The notes under the pieces are model-generated. The model was not told the origin of the DNA, ran no database searches, and worked only from the letters and a program-made list of their open reading frames with translations. The position numbers were made by a program, and so were the translations under genes. Positions 24,914 through 37,345 of a stretch of 64,000 nt of DNA are shown in pieces (within the stretch, counting starts at the first letter, position 1; each line of letters starts with the position of its first letter). The DNA is from Stenopsyche tienmushanensis (lineage: Eukaryota; Arthropoda; Insecta; Trichoptera; Stenopsychidae), in the NCBI GenBank assembly GCA_008973525.1, contig WACJ01000227.1, forward strand, positions 496,001 through 560,000. The letters are read 5' to 3'.

Positions 24914-25290
24914 CAGCTGTTTGGTGTATGGACCAACACATTTTTATGAGGTTAGAGGTGTCTTTTGCTATGTTTCATACATAATCCCTATGTCCTAAGT
25001 ACCAGTGTTAACGAAATAGAATTTTTTCAACATTTTGAAAAAATATTCAAAATTTCACATTTAAATTGTTATAAATTTTTAATCTGTGGTAATTAAAGAT
25101 TTCTTTTGTGAGCTCCTTTGTCGTATAAATTAATTATTTTGACAGTCCTATTTCATGGCTTGCACGGTCACTGGACCTGACACCAGTGGATTTTTGTGCC
25201 TGGAGACGTTCCTTATTTGTGGCTCGCATGGTTTCCAGACCTGACACCACTAGATTTCTTTGTTTAAAGATCGACTGTGATTGAGAAAGA
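24914..25290 (+). mobile_element. Tc1/mariner-like family copy 2, with transposase remnant
   Basis: The left end follows TA at 24912-24913 and reads CAGCTGTTTGGTGTATGGAC, then TTTTGCTATGTTTCATA, matching the ends at 22292 and 31601. The similarity runs to about 25115. After an unrelated-looking junction, 25121-25290 shares the stretch GTATAAATTAATTATTTTG with 32144, then encodes a transposase scrap (WLARSLDLTPVDF). This is the WP-RSPDLTPLDFFLWG motif near the C-terminus of DDE_3-type Tc1-like transposases (family knowledge). The scrap is present twice in tandem. No right terminus was identified, so the right border is approximate. Confidence 0.6.
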
Positions 25291-28200
25291 TATAAGTTCA
25301 ACTATTTGAAACTGACAAAGGTAATATATTCTTCAATTGCTTTTTAATATTGAGTAAATTTCTATTGTTTACTAGAATAGTGTCAACAAGTTTTTTGTAT
25401 AAGTTCAAATTGGGGCACAGTGTAGTGAAAACAGGTGGACATAATAATTAGAAAAAGGCAAAATAATGTCGAAATAGTAAAGATACAAATTCTGGATAAG
25501 TGGGTGCCGCACGAACTGTTAGAAGGCTAAAATTGAAACGTTTGGAAGTATGTTCTTTGTACATAAATACAAATACAAAACCATAGTAGTAATTGGCACT
25601 AAAAAGAAGTAAAAGAAATTGACACGCAGTTTATCCCCGAGTATTTCAATAGCTAGTTTGAAAACAAAAATGCATCCAAGATCTCTAATTAGTTATATTT
25701 ACTTGAATTTATTACGAATGAACTTTCTAAATTACTCAAAAAAATGGTCCATAATAACCTTTATCTGTGTAATCACGCGACCTCTTTAATGTTATATAGT
25801 TATTTTAGATTATTTAATCGGTATTTTGATTTTTTATTTTTTTAATAATTAAAATATATCTAGTATTTTTGCCTAATTCATATTGCACATCCAGCTTTTG
25901 TATGTTTAATATTACAAGCGTTTCTACAGATGCGCAAACGACAAACATTCGATGAATATATGGCGCAGTTGAACTTTTATAGATAAAATTGATCAAAATC
26001 ATAATATTTTTGATCGCAATTTATTCAATCTTTATTTTTTCCAATTAATTATGTTCACAAGTCAAATAGGTATCCGATGGCAATAGTTTTAATTTTAGAG
26101 ATAAAAATAAAAATGTACCTCTTTGAGATATTTCGAACAACAAGACGCGCCCCTGATCACGGAATGACTCGTGTATAAAAATACAATTTGATTATTTTTT
26201 CGCCACATTTATCATTTGATTCGCCCGATATTTTTAAATTCAATTGATTATTTTATAGATCAATTATCATGTGTGAAAACTGGCCAAAATACCGATCCCA
26301 ATTCTGTCGAATAAATGCATTAAATTTGTTTGAATTATGGCTTACATTTAACTTAACTTAAAATTCTGGAAGAAGTCTCTTTCAATCAGGAAATGGGCTT
26401 TATTGAATAAGTCTGGATAGTCAAGGATGAGAGGCTGCATATAAATGTTAGATAGAAGCGTTAAGTGCTCAAACGTGTAGGGCTGGAATAGTTCCCAGCC
26501 GTCGGACGAGATCATCCGTTACATTTAATTCGGCATCGATTGCTAAGAACTATTGTTTTTACCTTTCAGCTGAAATGCATCTATCTGAAAAGCCTCTTAT
26601 GTCTAATGAAGCTATCGGAAAGCTATTGGCTTCGTTTGGGATCGGAGCGTCCCTTATCAGCGCGCCGTACTTGCATTCGACAGCTTATTTTTCTTTTCGC
26701 AACGTTTCCTTTTGAACGTGCCTCATCGGCTGTTTATCTTTCGCTTCGTAAATATGTTTCTGGAACAGGTAATTGGATGCACAGATCGTAATTCTGTGTG
26801 TGCATTCGAACGGGGAAAAGACTCTAAGTCAACGTGACAAATGTTGCATAAGAATGGTTTGACTGCAATAGACTGCACTCTAGCGAATAAGAATCAATAT
26901 GATCACGGTTTCAACAATATCTGCTATTGAAGATAAATGACAATGTGTGTGCTTTCGTGTCTTTGATTTATATCTGGAATGGATTTCTGGAATCGACAGA
27001 ATAAATTGAAACATTCCTACATATATGAATTCCTAGAACAATGGTGTGCAATCCATGATTTATACTTATGATATTACAAATCAAATATTCTGTCGTTTGC
27101 ATGCATTTTATCATGTATAATATCATCTTATTTTTAAGGTATTAGATCTCCATAAGAAACTTTCTAAGGGTATATTTTTATGTGGTAATTTTCCATCAGC
27201 ATACAAATAAAAATCTAAAAAATAAAATAAAAGTCTATCATTTTTGGGCTATAAAAACTAGAGCAGATTTACGTTTATCTTTCAGAATATATATGATTTG
27301 TTAAAATATTTGCTATTACAAAAAAAATATATTTGTATTAAATTATTAGTAAAATTTTGTCGTATTATTTGAGCAAATATTTGAAATATTTTATTTGTAA
27401 TTATGCCAATATTAGCTTTACTTTTCATTCAATCAAGCTATTAAACTCGTTGCTTCAATTATAATTGATTTACGTATTAATTATGCATTTTTTTTCAAAC
27501 GTTGAATCGTTAGTTTAATATATAAAATCAATGTTTAAAGACACTCCAGAGATAATTGAATGTTTGAGCTAAAATGGTGAATCGAAGTAGACGTGTTTAT
27601 TCACTTTAAAGTGATAAATCATCAACAACATTAAGTTATTCACTTGGAAAACAATTTAAACGAGCACATGAATTTATTACAAGAATGTACTCCATTCAAA
27701 ACAATCATATTTATGCGCTTCTCAAACTATCTTCAGTGTAATGCGTCATCCGCATTTAGGAGGAAATTATATTTTTATGCTAATCCAATCACCATTTCGG
27801 GGTGGATGGTTGCATCGGTTCGCTCCAGCATCAGCCTTTATAAGATCATGCATGCCTGTGTTATAGCCATTTTTTCACAGCCATAAAAATGGGATGGCTA
27901 TTAAACGGACACATGCTGGGGGCGCAGCGGGTGGTGGCAGACATTAAAAAAATTGGAGAGTCTTCGGCTAACGGCCGTTTCGGAGATCGTTAAAATTTGT
28001 CAATTTGGTACGTACCGAGGCCATGGACGGATTTCGGCGTAATCCAATCTTCGCTTTTCTTTAATGGTTCGATGGCTACATTTTAATTGTTTTCATAGAG
28101 ACATCAAACGGTATTATTATGCTGGGGAAGTAAATGTCTTAAATGGGGTTAAAGGTTGGGGGGTGCGCGCTTACAACCATTGACTTCTTTGTCCAGTTAA

Positions 28201-31200
28201 TAGTATTGAGGGAGGAAATTTTCTTGGGGGAAATCAGTTTTTAAAAAATACAACAATATTACCATCCTTATTGCTTTGAATACACTCGGATTAGTTTAAA
28301 ATATACGATGCTACAATTAAGAAGTCGATAGATTTGATTTTATAAAAAATCATTGTCGTTTGAACTTTTTTGACTGAATAACCCCTTGAAACTAATAGAT
28401 CAATACGAATTCCACAACGTTCAAGATGTTCAGTTTTAGTTTCAAATGATGAAAAAAAATATAGAGTACATAATCATAACACTTTAATTTGGTACTAAGG
28501 GCGTAAGAAAACTTCATAAAAACAGAGATGATCCATATAAATATTATTTAAATTTTCTATAATACCCTTAACGATCTGTAATCTCAAAAACTTTCAAAAA
28601 GTTATTCATTTTAATGACTTAAAAGCAATAAAAAGCAAATTTGCCTTATAACATGCTTTCATTAGGGTTGTCAAACCATTAAAAGTAACTACTAATCATT
28701 GACAAAACGGTTTTTAAAAATACTAGAATTTTTTTGTAAAACCATTACGTCGATTTATAAATAATTAAGACTAAAATATATATTTACATTATAGCAATTA
28801 TATTCTATTCAACATGCCCGATTATTAACACCCCTAAATGTGTCTAAAATGTAATTTTCAGCAGTTGTAGAGTTGATCCATTCAATTGGCCACTTGCAGT
28901 TATCCCATATTTTAAAAAATATATGCATATTATTGACCTAATTTTTGATCAAAAACTGAATATTTTATCAATTTAAAATGATATTATATAGTCACGTTTG
29001 AAAGAATGAATATATATTTGATACAAGTATAATATATCTAGTATTCGGTCTATCGACGGCCTTTGTCGAGGCTGTTAGCACGTTAAAGGACAATGTCTAT
29101 TGAAGAATGAATAATGATTTCACAAGAAAATTGTTTGTTTACCTATAAATATTAATTCCTAATTGAATAATGTTTCTCAGCTTACAGTTTTGCATACCAT
29201 CATTATGTTTTACAACCGCGGTATGCCCATTTGTTACATAAATGGTGTCTGTCCCCCTCACCTTTGTATTGCCCATTGTAAGTATATCCTAAAATTTATC
29301 GGCGACCATGGTATTCAAATAAATTATCGAAAGTGGACAGTTTTATTGACATAATATGTCGAATATGAACGTTTATCCTGGTTGAATACAAAACGGTATG
29401 TTGACACCGCGGAACAGATTTCGGACGATAAAACTCGTCTCTCCGTAAGAATCGCTCAACGAATGTTTCATCACTAGTATTTTACGATCGGTATCAAGAC
29501 AAAGTTGACAAGATGCAAATGGACGATCGTAATCGACTCGCTAATCTTTGACTAATTGAATGGATTCTTAATTTTATTCGATGAAATACTGCGACACAAA
29601 CACGTGAAACGACGATATCGGAAGGTTAATTCATATTTTGGATCCTCATTTACATAAGTCCAAGCGAAACATTCTGAAGAGTAATCGGATTTCCTAATGA
29701 GTTCATTAAAAATTCAATGAATCGTCATCTTGCAGTATGAAATAAAGGAAATGAGCATTTCTATTTGAAGCATAAATTTCATCCATAAAATATACTGTTT
29801 GTTGCAATAACTTAGAACTCACAAACAGGTACTCCATTACGGAGAAGCCATCTTCCTGAATATTTTATGTCACCAGATTTGTTTGTAAGTCAGAATTGCT
29901 TAGAAGAACCTAATATAATTATATTTACGTTTGACATATTTTGGAATAAATTCTGAGAATTTCGCATTGAGCACCATACATAGGGATGCTAAAATGTCAA
30001 AATATATCATATATTATTAGTCCTTTGATTTAATTTTTATTATGTACCTAAGATCTTCAGTTAATATATTCCATAATATTCCATTACTTTATAAACAAAT
30101 TTAAAAGCCCTTCAAGATTCTGTGATCTCCATTGAAGATTTTTCTTTTAAAAGAGTTTTCATGTGGTGATTTCCCATTTACTTTCCACATGTAGTTAAGG
30201 ATATATTTATTTGAATAGAAAAGGATATACGACAATGTTAAATCAAAATTTATAGTCAATTTTCATGCAAAATTATAATTTTTGTAGAGAATTTAAGTAC
30301 GTAAAGTGTAGTTTCATATATATTATGGATCTAATTATTTTTATATCAAAGGATATGATAAATTTGGATATTTCGTTAATACATAATCAAAGATAATCAT
30401 GATTTTTTTAAAGATTATTCATAAGCAAAAACTAAAAATTCTTTGACATATTAATTTATTACATATACAATAAAGGTCATATTTCAATGTTTGCTTTTTC
30501 TATTGTACTCAATTTTGTAACAATGTGATAAAATATTCATAGATTTTTAATTAAGCGTCTCAATTTTTAGCTTAGGTTTTAGCGAAGAAATAATAGAAAA
30601 AAAAATAGAAAAATACAAAATGGTTAAGTGTGATACATCGCAGCTCTTTGTACTTTCTTGGTTTAAGCTTCATTGCACCCTAGAGGCTCTAGACTTTAAT
30701 TTTGAGAGGCACTTCTAAGTACTACGGCTAAGTCGCTTATACTCGTAAAATAATCAATTTCTGATTCATTAAATCCATACCTAATGCCGCCATTAAATAT
30801 TGAAGCATATATTAGGCACTAATATATTATATTTTATTTGACTCACAGTAATATTCTGAGATTTTTGATACAAGAATTACGTATTTTTCATAGGCGTATG
30901 TGCGTCGGGTTTTATTTCGTATCAGGCTATTTAAGCTTTGCAAATGTAAAGGCTTCTCGGTACGGTCGTAAATTGAGCAAAAATAATTACGGTTGCTTTA
31001 TCGTCAGCGTATGTACAGTTTGTCGGTCTGTGTGACCTTTATATTTTATTATTTTAATGGTTAAGTTATAAACACGTTGGTTGTTAACATGATATACGTA
31101 TAACAATAATATGCGTTGTTTACAACAGTTAACACCCATTTGCTTGGGGTCAATTCTTGACCCTCCGATACAAATTTTAATAAAAGCGTTCGATTTCTTG

Positions 31201-31600
31201 GATGGTAACTGACCGTATTTTCTGCTTAGTATGCTCGTTTTATTAACAAAATTGCATTCGGGGACAATTTTAAGGATGTTTTAAAATGGCGAGCTATATT
31301 TTAAAAATGTAGTATACGTGCTTGAATAAAAATGTCGGCCTTTGCTCCTTTATGGTTACATTTGTAATTGACCAGGGCGTTATTTTGGCTTAGGTTGCAA
31401 TGTGAACAGATACAAATTGAATTATTAATTTTTCATTCCTAGCAAATTGTATTTTGATGTTCTATCAATTTGCAATTGTAATTCAGCATAATTAATAACT
31501 CCCATGTGAACTAGTCTGATATATTTTTAAGTAGACATTATTCATTAAATTTTCACATTTTTTTACAAACTGTTGACTATTCGACGATTTAAAATATATA
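25291..31600. other. Long AT-rich non-coding stretch with GC-richer islands
   Basis: No transposon or gene could be assigned in more than 6 kb. GC-richer islands without recognisable exons lie at about 26440-26830, 27770-28200 and 29390-29640. The 83-codon frame at 26540 and the 80-codon frame at 27644 have no familiar motif. The stretch 28540-29040 is particularly A/T-rich. Confidence 0.4.
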
Positions 31601-32216
31601 CAGTGTGTTTGACACATGGACCGACAAAAAAATTTAAGGAGTATTTTGCTACGTTTCACACATAGGCCCTATTTCTCAAATGTCAGGATTGTCGAAAAAT
31701 ATCTTTTTTCAACAAATTTTCACATTTAAATTATCATCACCTTATAATCTGGGGTAGTAATAGTACGAAATAACTATTTTTGTATTTTGTAATGTATTTT
31801 TGATCCAAATAAATCATTATTTTATGCAATTGGTGCAAAGAAAATTATTTCTAAGCTTCAAAAGTCTCATAAAATGTGCAAATATATGAGTAATTTCAAC
31901 TTCTAAATTATTTAAACAAAAAATCAATAACTATTTTGAACTTAGTTTAGTTTTAAAATGTTCTCTATTTTATATTATTTTCAACGATATGCTGTATGTT
32001 ATACAAATCATTCAATAAGTCGTTAAACTTGAAGAGGTATCAGTTTGCTAGTCAGGGTTAAGAAAATATTTTTTATGCTTAAGATGTTTTCCTTAAGATA
32101 TGCTTAATCCTTCAATTAGGATTTATTTTGTTGGCACTTCTATTGTATAAATTAATTATTTTGTACGTCCCTAGATAAATAAATCCAGTGATGTTTGGTC
32201 TGGAAGCTATGTAATT
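31601..32216. mobile_element. Tc1/mariner-like family copy 3
   Basis: The end follows TA at 31599-31600 and reads CAGTGTGTTTGACACATGGA, then TTTTGCTACGTTTCACA. The next 260 bases match the right half of the element at 22292-22712 in reverse orientation, including the interior ATTATTTTATGCAATTGG. After a stretch of no similarity, 32140-32180 again shares GTATAAATTAATTATTTTG with the copy at 24914. At 32183-32216 the - strand reads LPDQTSLDLFI, a decayed form of the SPDLTPLDFF motif. Its transposase scrap is in the opposite orientation to that at 25.2 kb relative to the left end, so the copy is rearranged. Confidence 0.55.
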
Positions 32217-33700
32217 TAAGGAAGGTATATAATTTATTTAACATAAAAAGTTGATACATAGAGTATACAAAAACTGAATTTATTTATCTTTACTTTGCTC
32301 AGAGCAATATAAAGTTGCAAACTCTATCAAAATGTATGATTTCATTACCTCAAAAGATTTGAGGAGCATTCAATAATTTACATGCTTCAATATAAATGGA
32401 AATGATAAGCAGAATGAGACATGTTTGTGCATATGTCAAGTACTCAGCCTCCTTCAAAACTCTTGCTTATCAAGAAGGTAAAAGAGATATTTATTGAAGC
32501 CTGTTTATTCATACTGAGAAATTGAAGTCCTGGAAGCAGTTTAATTGAGTAAGAGAATTGATTGCAGATGGCACTTATACTAGACATTATGTGGAAGTAA
32601 CTTCTGAAGCAATTCATGAAAATTTTAAGATATCTCTAATCATTGAGAATATCGCAATCTATGCGATGAAATTGAAAGCTGATGACAGATTTCTATTAGC
32701 TATTATCGAATGATACAGGCGCTGTCAAGGATGAAAATAAATTATCACCTTTATTGGAAACATTTGATAATCGATTCCGATGTTGAATTTGAAACTGGGC
32801 TATTGGCTACATCTATTGTGTGTAAGGTTGATACTTGAAGAAAATGTTTTCTTGATTATTATGTTGAGAATTAACCGGAATATTTCGTTAGTGTAATTTA
32901 ACCTTTTTGCCTTGGGAGCTACTTTTCAATTTAAAATTTTCTTTGGATCGACTTCCAATATGATTCTTATAGTACATTTTATTTAATACCCTAAATTAGT
33001 AGATAAGCACGAATCAAGTCGAGCCGAATAGTCCGATCGCCGGGATTTTATTCTTCTTCGTCGTTTGTAAATATAGTTGTATAAAATACTTCAAAATTCA
33101 CGGAAATTTTATAGATCGATTTAAGGAATTTTAGGGAATGAATGAAGCACATTCATTCAGCAAACATGTAGACCATCCCATTAATTTTTTTCGTGTTTTC
33201 CATATGATGCATCCATTTAATTAAGAATATTTTTGGAAGCTCATTTACTTTCACAAAACTTGTGCTATTTTCAACTATAACTTATTGTTATTTAAGCTCA
33301 TTTCGCCCTTTATTGCTGACTTTCTTTACATGTATACTCAAAAAATTAATTCCATCTAAAAGGTGTTCCAAAAATTTTCTTTTTATATGAACATTTTAAT
33401 ATAATTGCTTAAAAAATGTTATTTTTCAATTGTCTATTTCGAAATTTGAAAAAAGTATACTAAGAGAGATTGATTGCACATTGATGCAAGAATAATCAAT
33501 AATAAAATCGACTACATCTATATTTATAAGTTGATATGATAATAGGATAAGGAATTATAGTACTGACTGACTGAAAACCAGTTCTTATTGTTGTCTTAGG
33601 AGTGCAAATTACTTTGGTCCATTTTGGTCTCTTATGAATATTTCATACTAATACTTAATTTCAGTGATTTCAGAAAGATTTATCAATAATTTTCAGTTTA
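32217..33700. other. Non-coding stretch with one unassigned open segment
   Basis: At about 32550-32712 (+) a 54-codon segment stays open and has rather protein-like composition (VRELIADGTYTRHYVEV, then NFKISLIIENIAIYAMKLKA). It is preceded by a stop and has no ATG start. I do not recognise the family; it might be part of a decayed transposon. The rest is AT-rich without visible features. Confidence 0.35.
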
Positions 33701-33753
33701 TATTCCCTTGAGTTTCATAAAGTCATCATTTACGGGAAGTTTTAGTTTTCTGC

Positions 33754-34382
33754 TTTAATTGGAAGAAAAGTTCAGTTGAAGCGCATCGAATGCTTGTGGA
33801 ATTTAGGTGCTTTATGAACTAAAAACGAGAGACGTTGAAAGGTGATTTTTTACATGCGAGTAGAAAATGCTAGATTAGGCCAGGTCAATCGTTACTATCG
33901 ACCTCAATATCAACACCAAAGCCAAATATTCATAGTTCGAAGGAGATGCTGTGTATCTGGTGAGATCAAAAGGGTGTTGTGTACTATGAGCTGCTACAAT
34001 CTGGCAATTCTATTACGGACGATTAGTATTGGCTACAATGAAAAACTGCCGAAATACGAGCAATGACATGTCAAAATTATTCTTCTGCCTGACAACGCTC
34101 GGCTTCATGTCGCAAAAATCATAAAAAGATATTGGGAAACGCTCAAGTGGGATATTTTACCGCATTCGCCGTATTCTTCGGACATTACTCCTTCTGATTA
34201 CTGATTGTTCTGATAGATGCAGCACGATTTGGTAGGTAATCGTTTCACTTCTTTCGCAGAAATCGAAAATTGGCTCCTAACTTGGATCGCCTCAAAAGAT
34301 GAGACATTTTTTCGAGATGGAATTCGAAATTTATCTAAGAGGCGGGAAAAATAATAACCTGCGATGAACAATAACTTGATTA
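33754..34382 (+). pseudogene. Mariner transposase relic (DD34D type), internally deleted
   Basis: Translation on the + strand in shifting frames gives FNWKKSSVEAHRMLVEF (N-terminal helix-turn-helix start). There is then a jump to STPKPNIHSSKEMLCIW and DQKGVVYYELLQSGNSI. These are followed by PDNARLHVAKIIKRYWETLK with DILPHSPYSSDITPSDY, and finally LTWIASKDETFFRDGIRN. These are consecutive blocks of mariner transposases, including the DNARPH block and the PYSPDIAPSDY block. The central part with the first catalytic Asp (GDEKW) is deleted, and several stops and frameshifts are present. I could not find terminal inverted repeats on either side, so the element limits are unknown. Confidence 0.85.
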
Positions 34383-36006
34383 AGCTGTTCATTAATTTTG
34401 TTCTGAAATAAATGCGTTTTTGAACACAAAAAACGAACCGAACTAATTTGCACTCCCAATATAATTGCATCGCTTGTTTAGCATCTTCGTTTTAAAATGA
34501 TGCAAAGATAATAAAATTTAATTAGAACACTTGGATTTTGTCCCCATTTTTAATTTTTAAAATGATGATATGTTTATTATAGACGTATTGAATAACAGGA
34601 TTTTATGGATATATTTAGTTCAACGACCAAATAAATAAGTGATATTGACCAAGGCGCTATATTTCACACGCATCCCGCTGAGTACGATTTAAATATACGG
34701 AAAATTAGCATTTTATTGAAATTTTCTTCAGATCAATGAATTGCTTTTAGTTTAGGAACCCAGCCATAAAACCGCATCACAATGCGCGCTCGGTTCGTTT
34801 TTTAGAAAACAATATTTTGCCAGAGAATCCAAATTTCATTGATTATTTATTGTGTCCGTATTTTGTATGCTGCGACGTTTCTCGGAATGGAAACTGTGCT
34901 TTTCCGTGTCATTTTCGATTTGTTGCGCCATGCTAATATATTTCAGCTAGGCCGTTTGATTTATGAAATTCGGAAAAATATGTAAAACAGGCCAATAACA
35001 CATATTATGTCTTGTACTGAGGCATCGCCTACAAATTCTCAGGTGTTAAATGCAGGCATTCATCTTGGAGGCGGTGTCGCAGGTGGAGATGTCACCAAGA
35101 ACATCTTTTTAACATCGGTGCTTATGTTAATGTATTTAAATTAAATTTTCGCCATAATGTCACTTTCTTTGTACTCTGTTGATTTCAATTTCATTCATTT
35201 GTCGTGGTTTTGGGCTTCTGTCGATAAATTCATCGTATAAATTTGTTTTCATAATCAAGTCCAAAGCAATTTACATTCGATCCTTTTTTGTACGATTTTG
35301 AAATAACATGACCACGAAAATGTATAGATTTCACTTTAACACATTTACAAAAGGATCTATTATTCGTATTTTATTTGCACCCTTCTCTCAGAGGACGTTT
35401 ATTCTTCTTATTCAGTTTGCATTATACTGGGTGTTATTTTATAAAATGCTGATAATGGATGAACAAATACTAATCAATTATAAAAAGTAATTACTGTAAA
35501 CTATAACTATTACTATAACCGTGATATAGTTATCGTAAAAATGAATTGTTTTGTATGCAAATATAAAAATATATACTTTTCATATACCTCCATATATTCC
35601 ATTTCCAACTCTTTCAGATGAGCGCTACCTCACCCTATTCGAAATAATTGTCGCTTCAGGATACGCGTCTCAAATAAGAAAGTTTCTCTGCTGCATCCTG
35701 TATCATATGCTTTTTATATAGCGTCTATATTAGATTCAACAAATTGGCTTTAAATTAAGCTTAACATATATCCATAATTGAAATAGTGAAGCGATTATAT
35801 TGCTGTTATGAAGGGAGTTTGATATCCCTTTATAAAAGCGGCGTTTTTAAATTCACACGTTTTACGCTATTAACACTTCATCGCTCAAAAATATGATGCC
35901 TTTATTGCAATACAATAGTGCGATTGAAATACACCTTTTATTACACCATTCTTCATTAATACACATTAAAAGCCGCATCCATAGCTATTGGTATATTGTA
36001 ATATTA
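34383..36006. other. Non-coding stretch; possible transposon end near 35.7 kb
   Basis: No gene recognised. A mixed-composition block lies at 34640-35110. At 35630-35703 the - strand begins TACAGGATGCAGCAGAGAAA, then CTTTCTTATTTGAGACGCG, which looks like the end of a Tc1-like element, but no partner end was found. Confidence 0.35.
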
Positions 36007-36239
36007 TTAGGGTGAGTCATAAATAATTGCCGATTATTTTTCCAACATTTATTTAAGCTATAATATAGCGATATTACTCTATTACATATTCACTACTATT
36101 AGTGATAACTTTCTCCCATTTTACTGGTAATTTAACAATACCTCTCTTCATAAAACTCATCATTCATTTCATTCAAGAAATTTGCAAAGAACAGATACAG
36201 ATTTAACATCCCCACTGATCAGATTTAATTCTTCAAATT

Positions 36240-36660
36240 AACAGCGACATCTTCCGTCTCTCTTCAGGTGCAATATGTTATTTTAACAGCGCCATCTCTT
36301 TTGGTTCTGCAGGAAACATTGGACCTGCATACCGACCGATCGCCTCTTGCGCGTTTACCGTTGTCGGTTGGGGAGTGACGCGTAGGAGGCGGAAGCTGGG
36401 AGAGTCGTCAGGTTAGCCTTGGCTGCGGGAAGGCGTCCTTCCTGCAGCCATATCTCTTTCTCTTTCGTGTGGAAAAAATAGTTATTTAAAGAAAAGAGTA
36501 TTTCTATTCGATGCCCGTCTATTCCCATCTATTCGTCCAGCAACATCACGGCCCGATAGAAGAACGGACCGGTGCGTTAGCGCGGCCATCCCAACGAGCA
36601 CGTGGGTGCGGGGAGCCGCCCGGGGACTCTGCCCCCAAGAGTGCCCTCGCCTCAGCGTTA
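36240..36660. other. GC-rich insertion inside the mariner, origin unknown
   Basis: Composition changes sharply inside the element. Before about 36240 and after about 36660 the sequence is AT-rich mariner; between them it is GC-rich (for example CGCGGCCATCCCAACGAGCA). The segment holds a strong hairpin at 36420-36450 and near its left edge a repeated TTAACAGCG-CATCT motif (36237 and 36282). Frames across it are shadows. I cannot identify it: it could be a SINE-like or LINE-derived piece, or another mobile sequence inserted into the mariner. Confidence 0.5.
36420..36450. repeat. Hairpin, 14-bp stem
   Basis: TGGCTGCGGGAAGG at 36420-36433 pairs with CCTTCCTGCAGCCA at 36437-36450 with a single mismatch and a three-base loop. 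It lies inside the GC-rich insertion. Confidence 0.7.
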
Positions 36661-37163
36661 CAAGCTCATGGTGGATCATGTCTCGTCGATCCCACCATAC
36701 ACATAATTAAAAATATCCATGAATATTGGTTTAAGGATCCGGTAAAGGTGGTTACTCTTTATCAAGCCACTGTCTTTTGCGTATTCTGTTTAAAAATGGA
36801 TCAATTTTTTGCCATGAGAGGAGGCTTTTGGCAATAGACATGCGATTTTCTTTATCGCCTTTACTAAGGTTATGTAGAATACACACACCCAATTTGCCAA
36901 TCTTCCCTAATTTTTCCAAGTACCGGCAAATGGTTAATTGTGACGTATTTAGCTTCTCTGACAATACCCTTGTTGATGACATGGATTTTCCTTCCAATAA
37001 CACCTTTAAAATGTCTTCATCAAAGTCAAAAAGGCCACTCGCTCTTGGTTCATCTTTCAGGGTTTTATCTCCCGAGTGAAATTTTAAAAACCAATTTATT
37101 ACTATCCGTTCACTTACTGCTCCTTCGCCACATATGACGAAAATGCACTTTTTGATTTTCCAT
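36660..37163 (-). pseudogene. Mariner transposase N-terminal relic
   Basis: ATG at 37163 (-) opens MENQKVHFRH. About 20 residues are then lost with a frameshift. A continuous frame follows: GEGAVSERIVINWFLKFHSG, DFDEDILKVLLEGKSMSS and LSEKLNTSQLTICRYLEKLG, the two helix-turn-helix motifs, then KLGVCILHNLS, the linker. After DPFLNRI the GDEKW block that holds the first catalytic Asp is deleted. The frame continues as RKRQWLDKE-stop, and in the same phase as CVWWDRRDMIHHEL, the block after it. The remaining DNARPH and SPDLAPSDY blocks are absent. Family blocks are from general knowledge of mariner transposases. Confidence 0.85.
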
Positions 37164-37345
37164 TTTATGGATAAAAAAATACTATAATATAATATGTAAC
37201 CAAATTAACTGTTATCAGAAGATTGATAGGACTCATAAATATCTAATGATACCCTATACTTATCAATACTGATGACTTATCAAGCGTAAAACCGAATAAT
37301 TGTAACGGCTTTTTTTCGCCGGCAACTATTTATGACTCAACTTAA

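Larger units (their letters stand above)
36007..37345 (-). mobile_element. Mariner transposon with both ends, carrying a GC-rich insert
   Basis: Inverted ends: TTAGGGTGAGTCATAAATAA at 36007 faces, on the other strand, TTAAGTTGAGTCATAAATAG starting at 37345. TA dinucleotides flank both (36005-36006 and 37346-37347), as expected for mariner target duplication. Transposase-derived sequence runs on the - strand from 37163 down to about 36660 and resumes at about 36235-36080 with GIVKLPVKWEKVITN, the C-terminal end, close to the left inverted repeat. A GC-rich segment of some 400 bases (about 36240-36660) occupies the place of the missing catalytic region. Total length 1,339 bases, near the usual 1.3 kb, is coincidental because of deletions plus the insertion. 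Confidence 0.9.

Noticed and set aside
36511..36837. 108-codon + strand frame as a gene
   Set aside because: It is the antisense shadow of the mariner transposase and the GC-rich insert.
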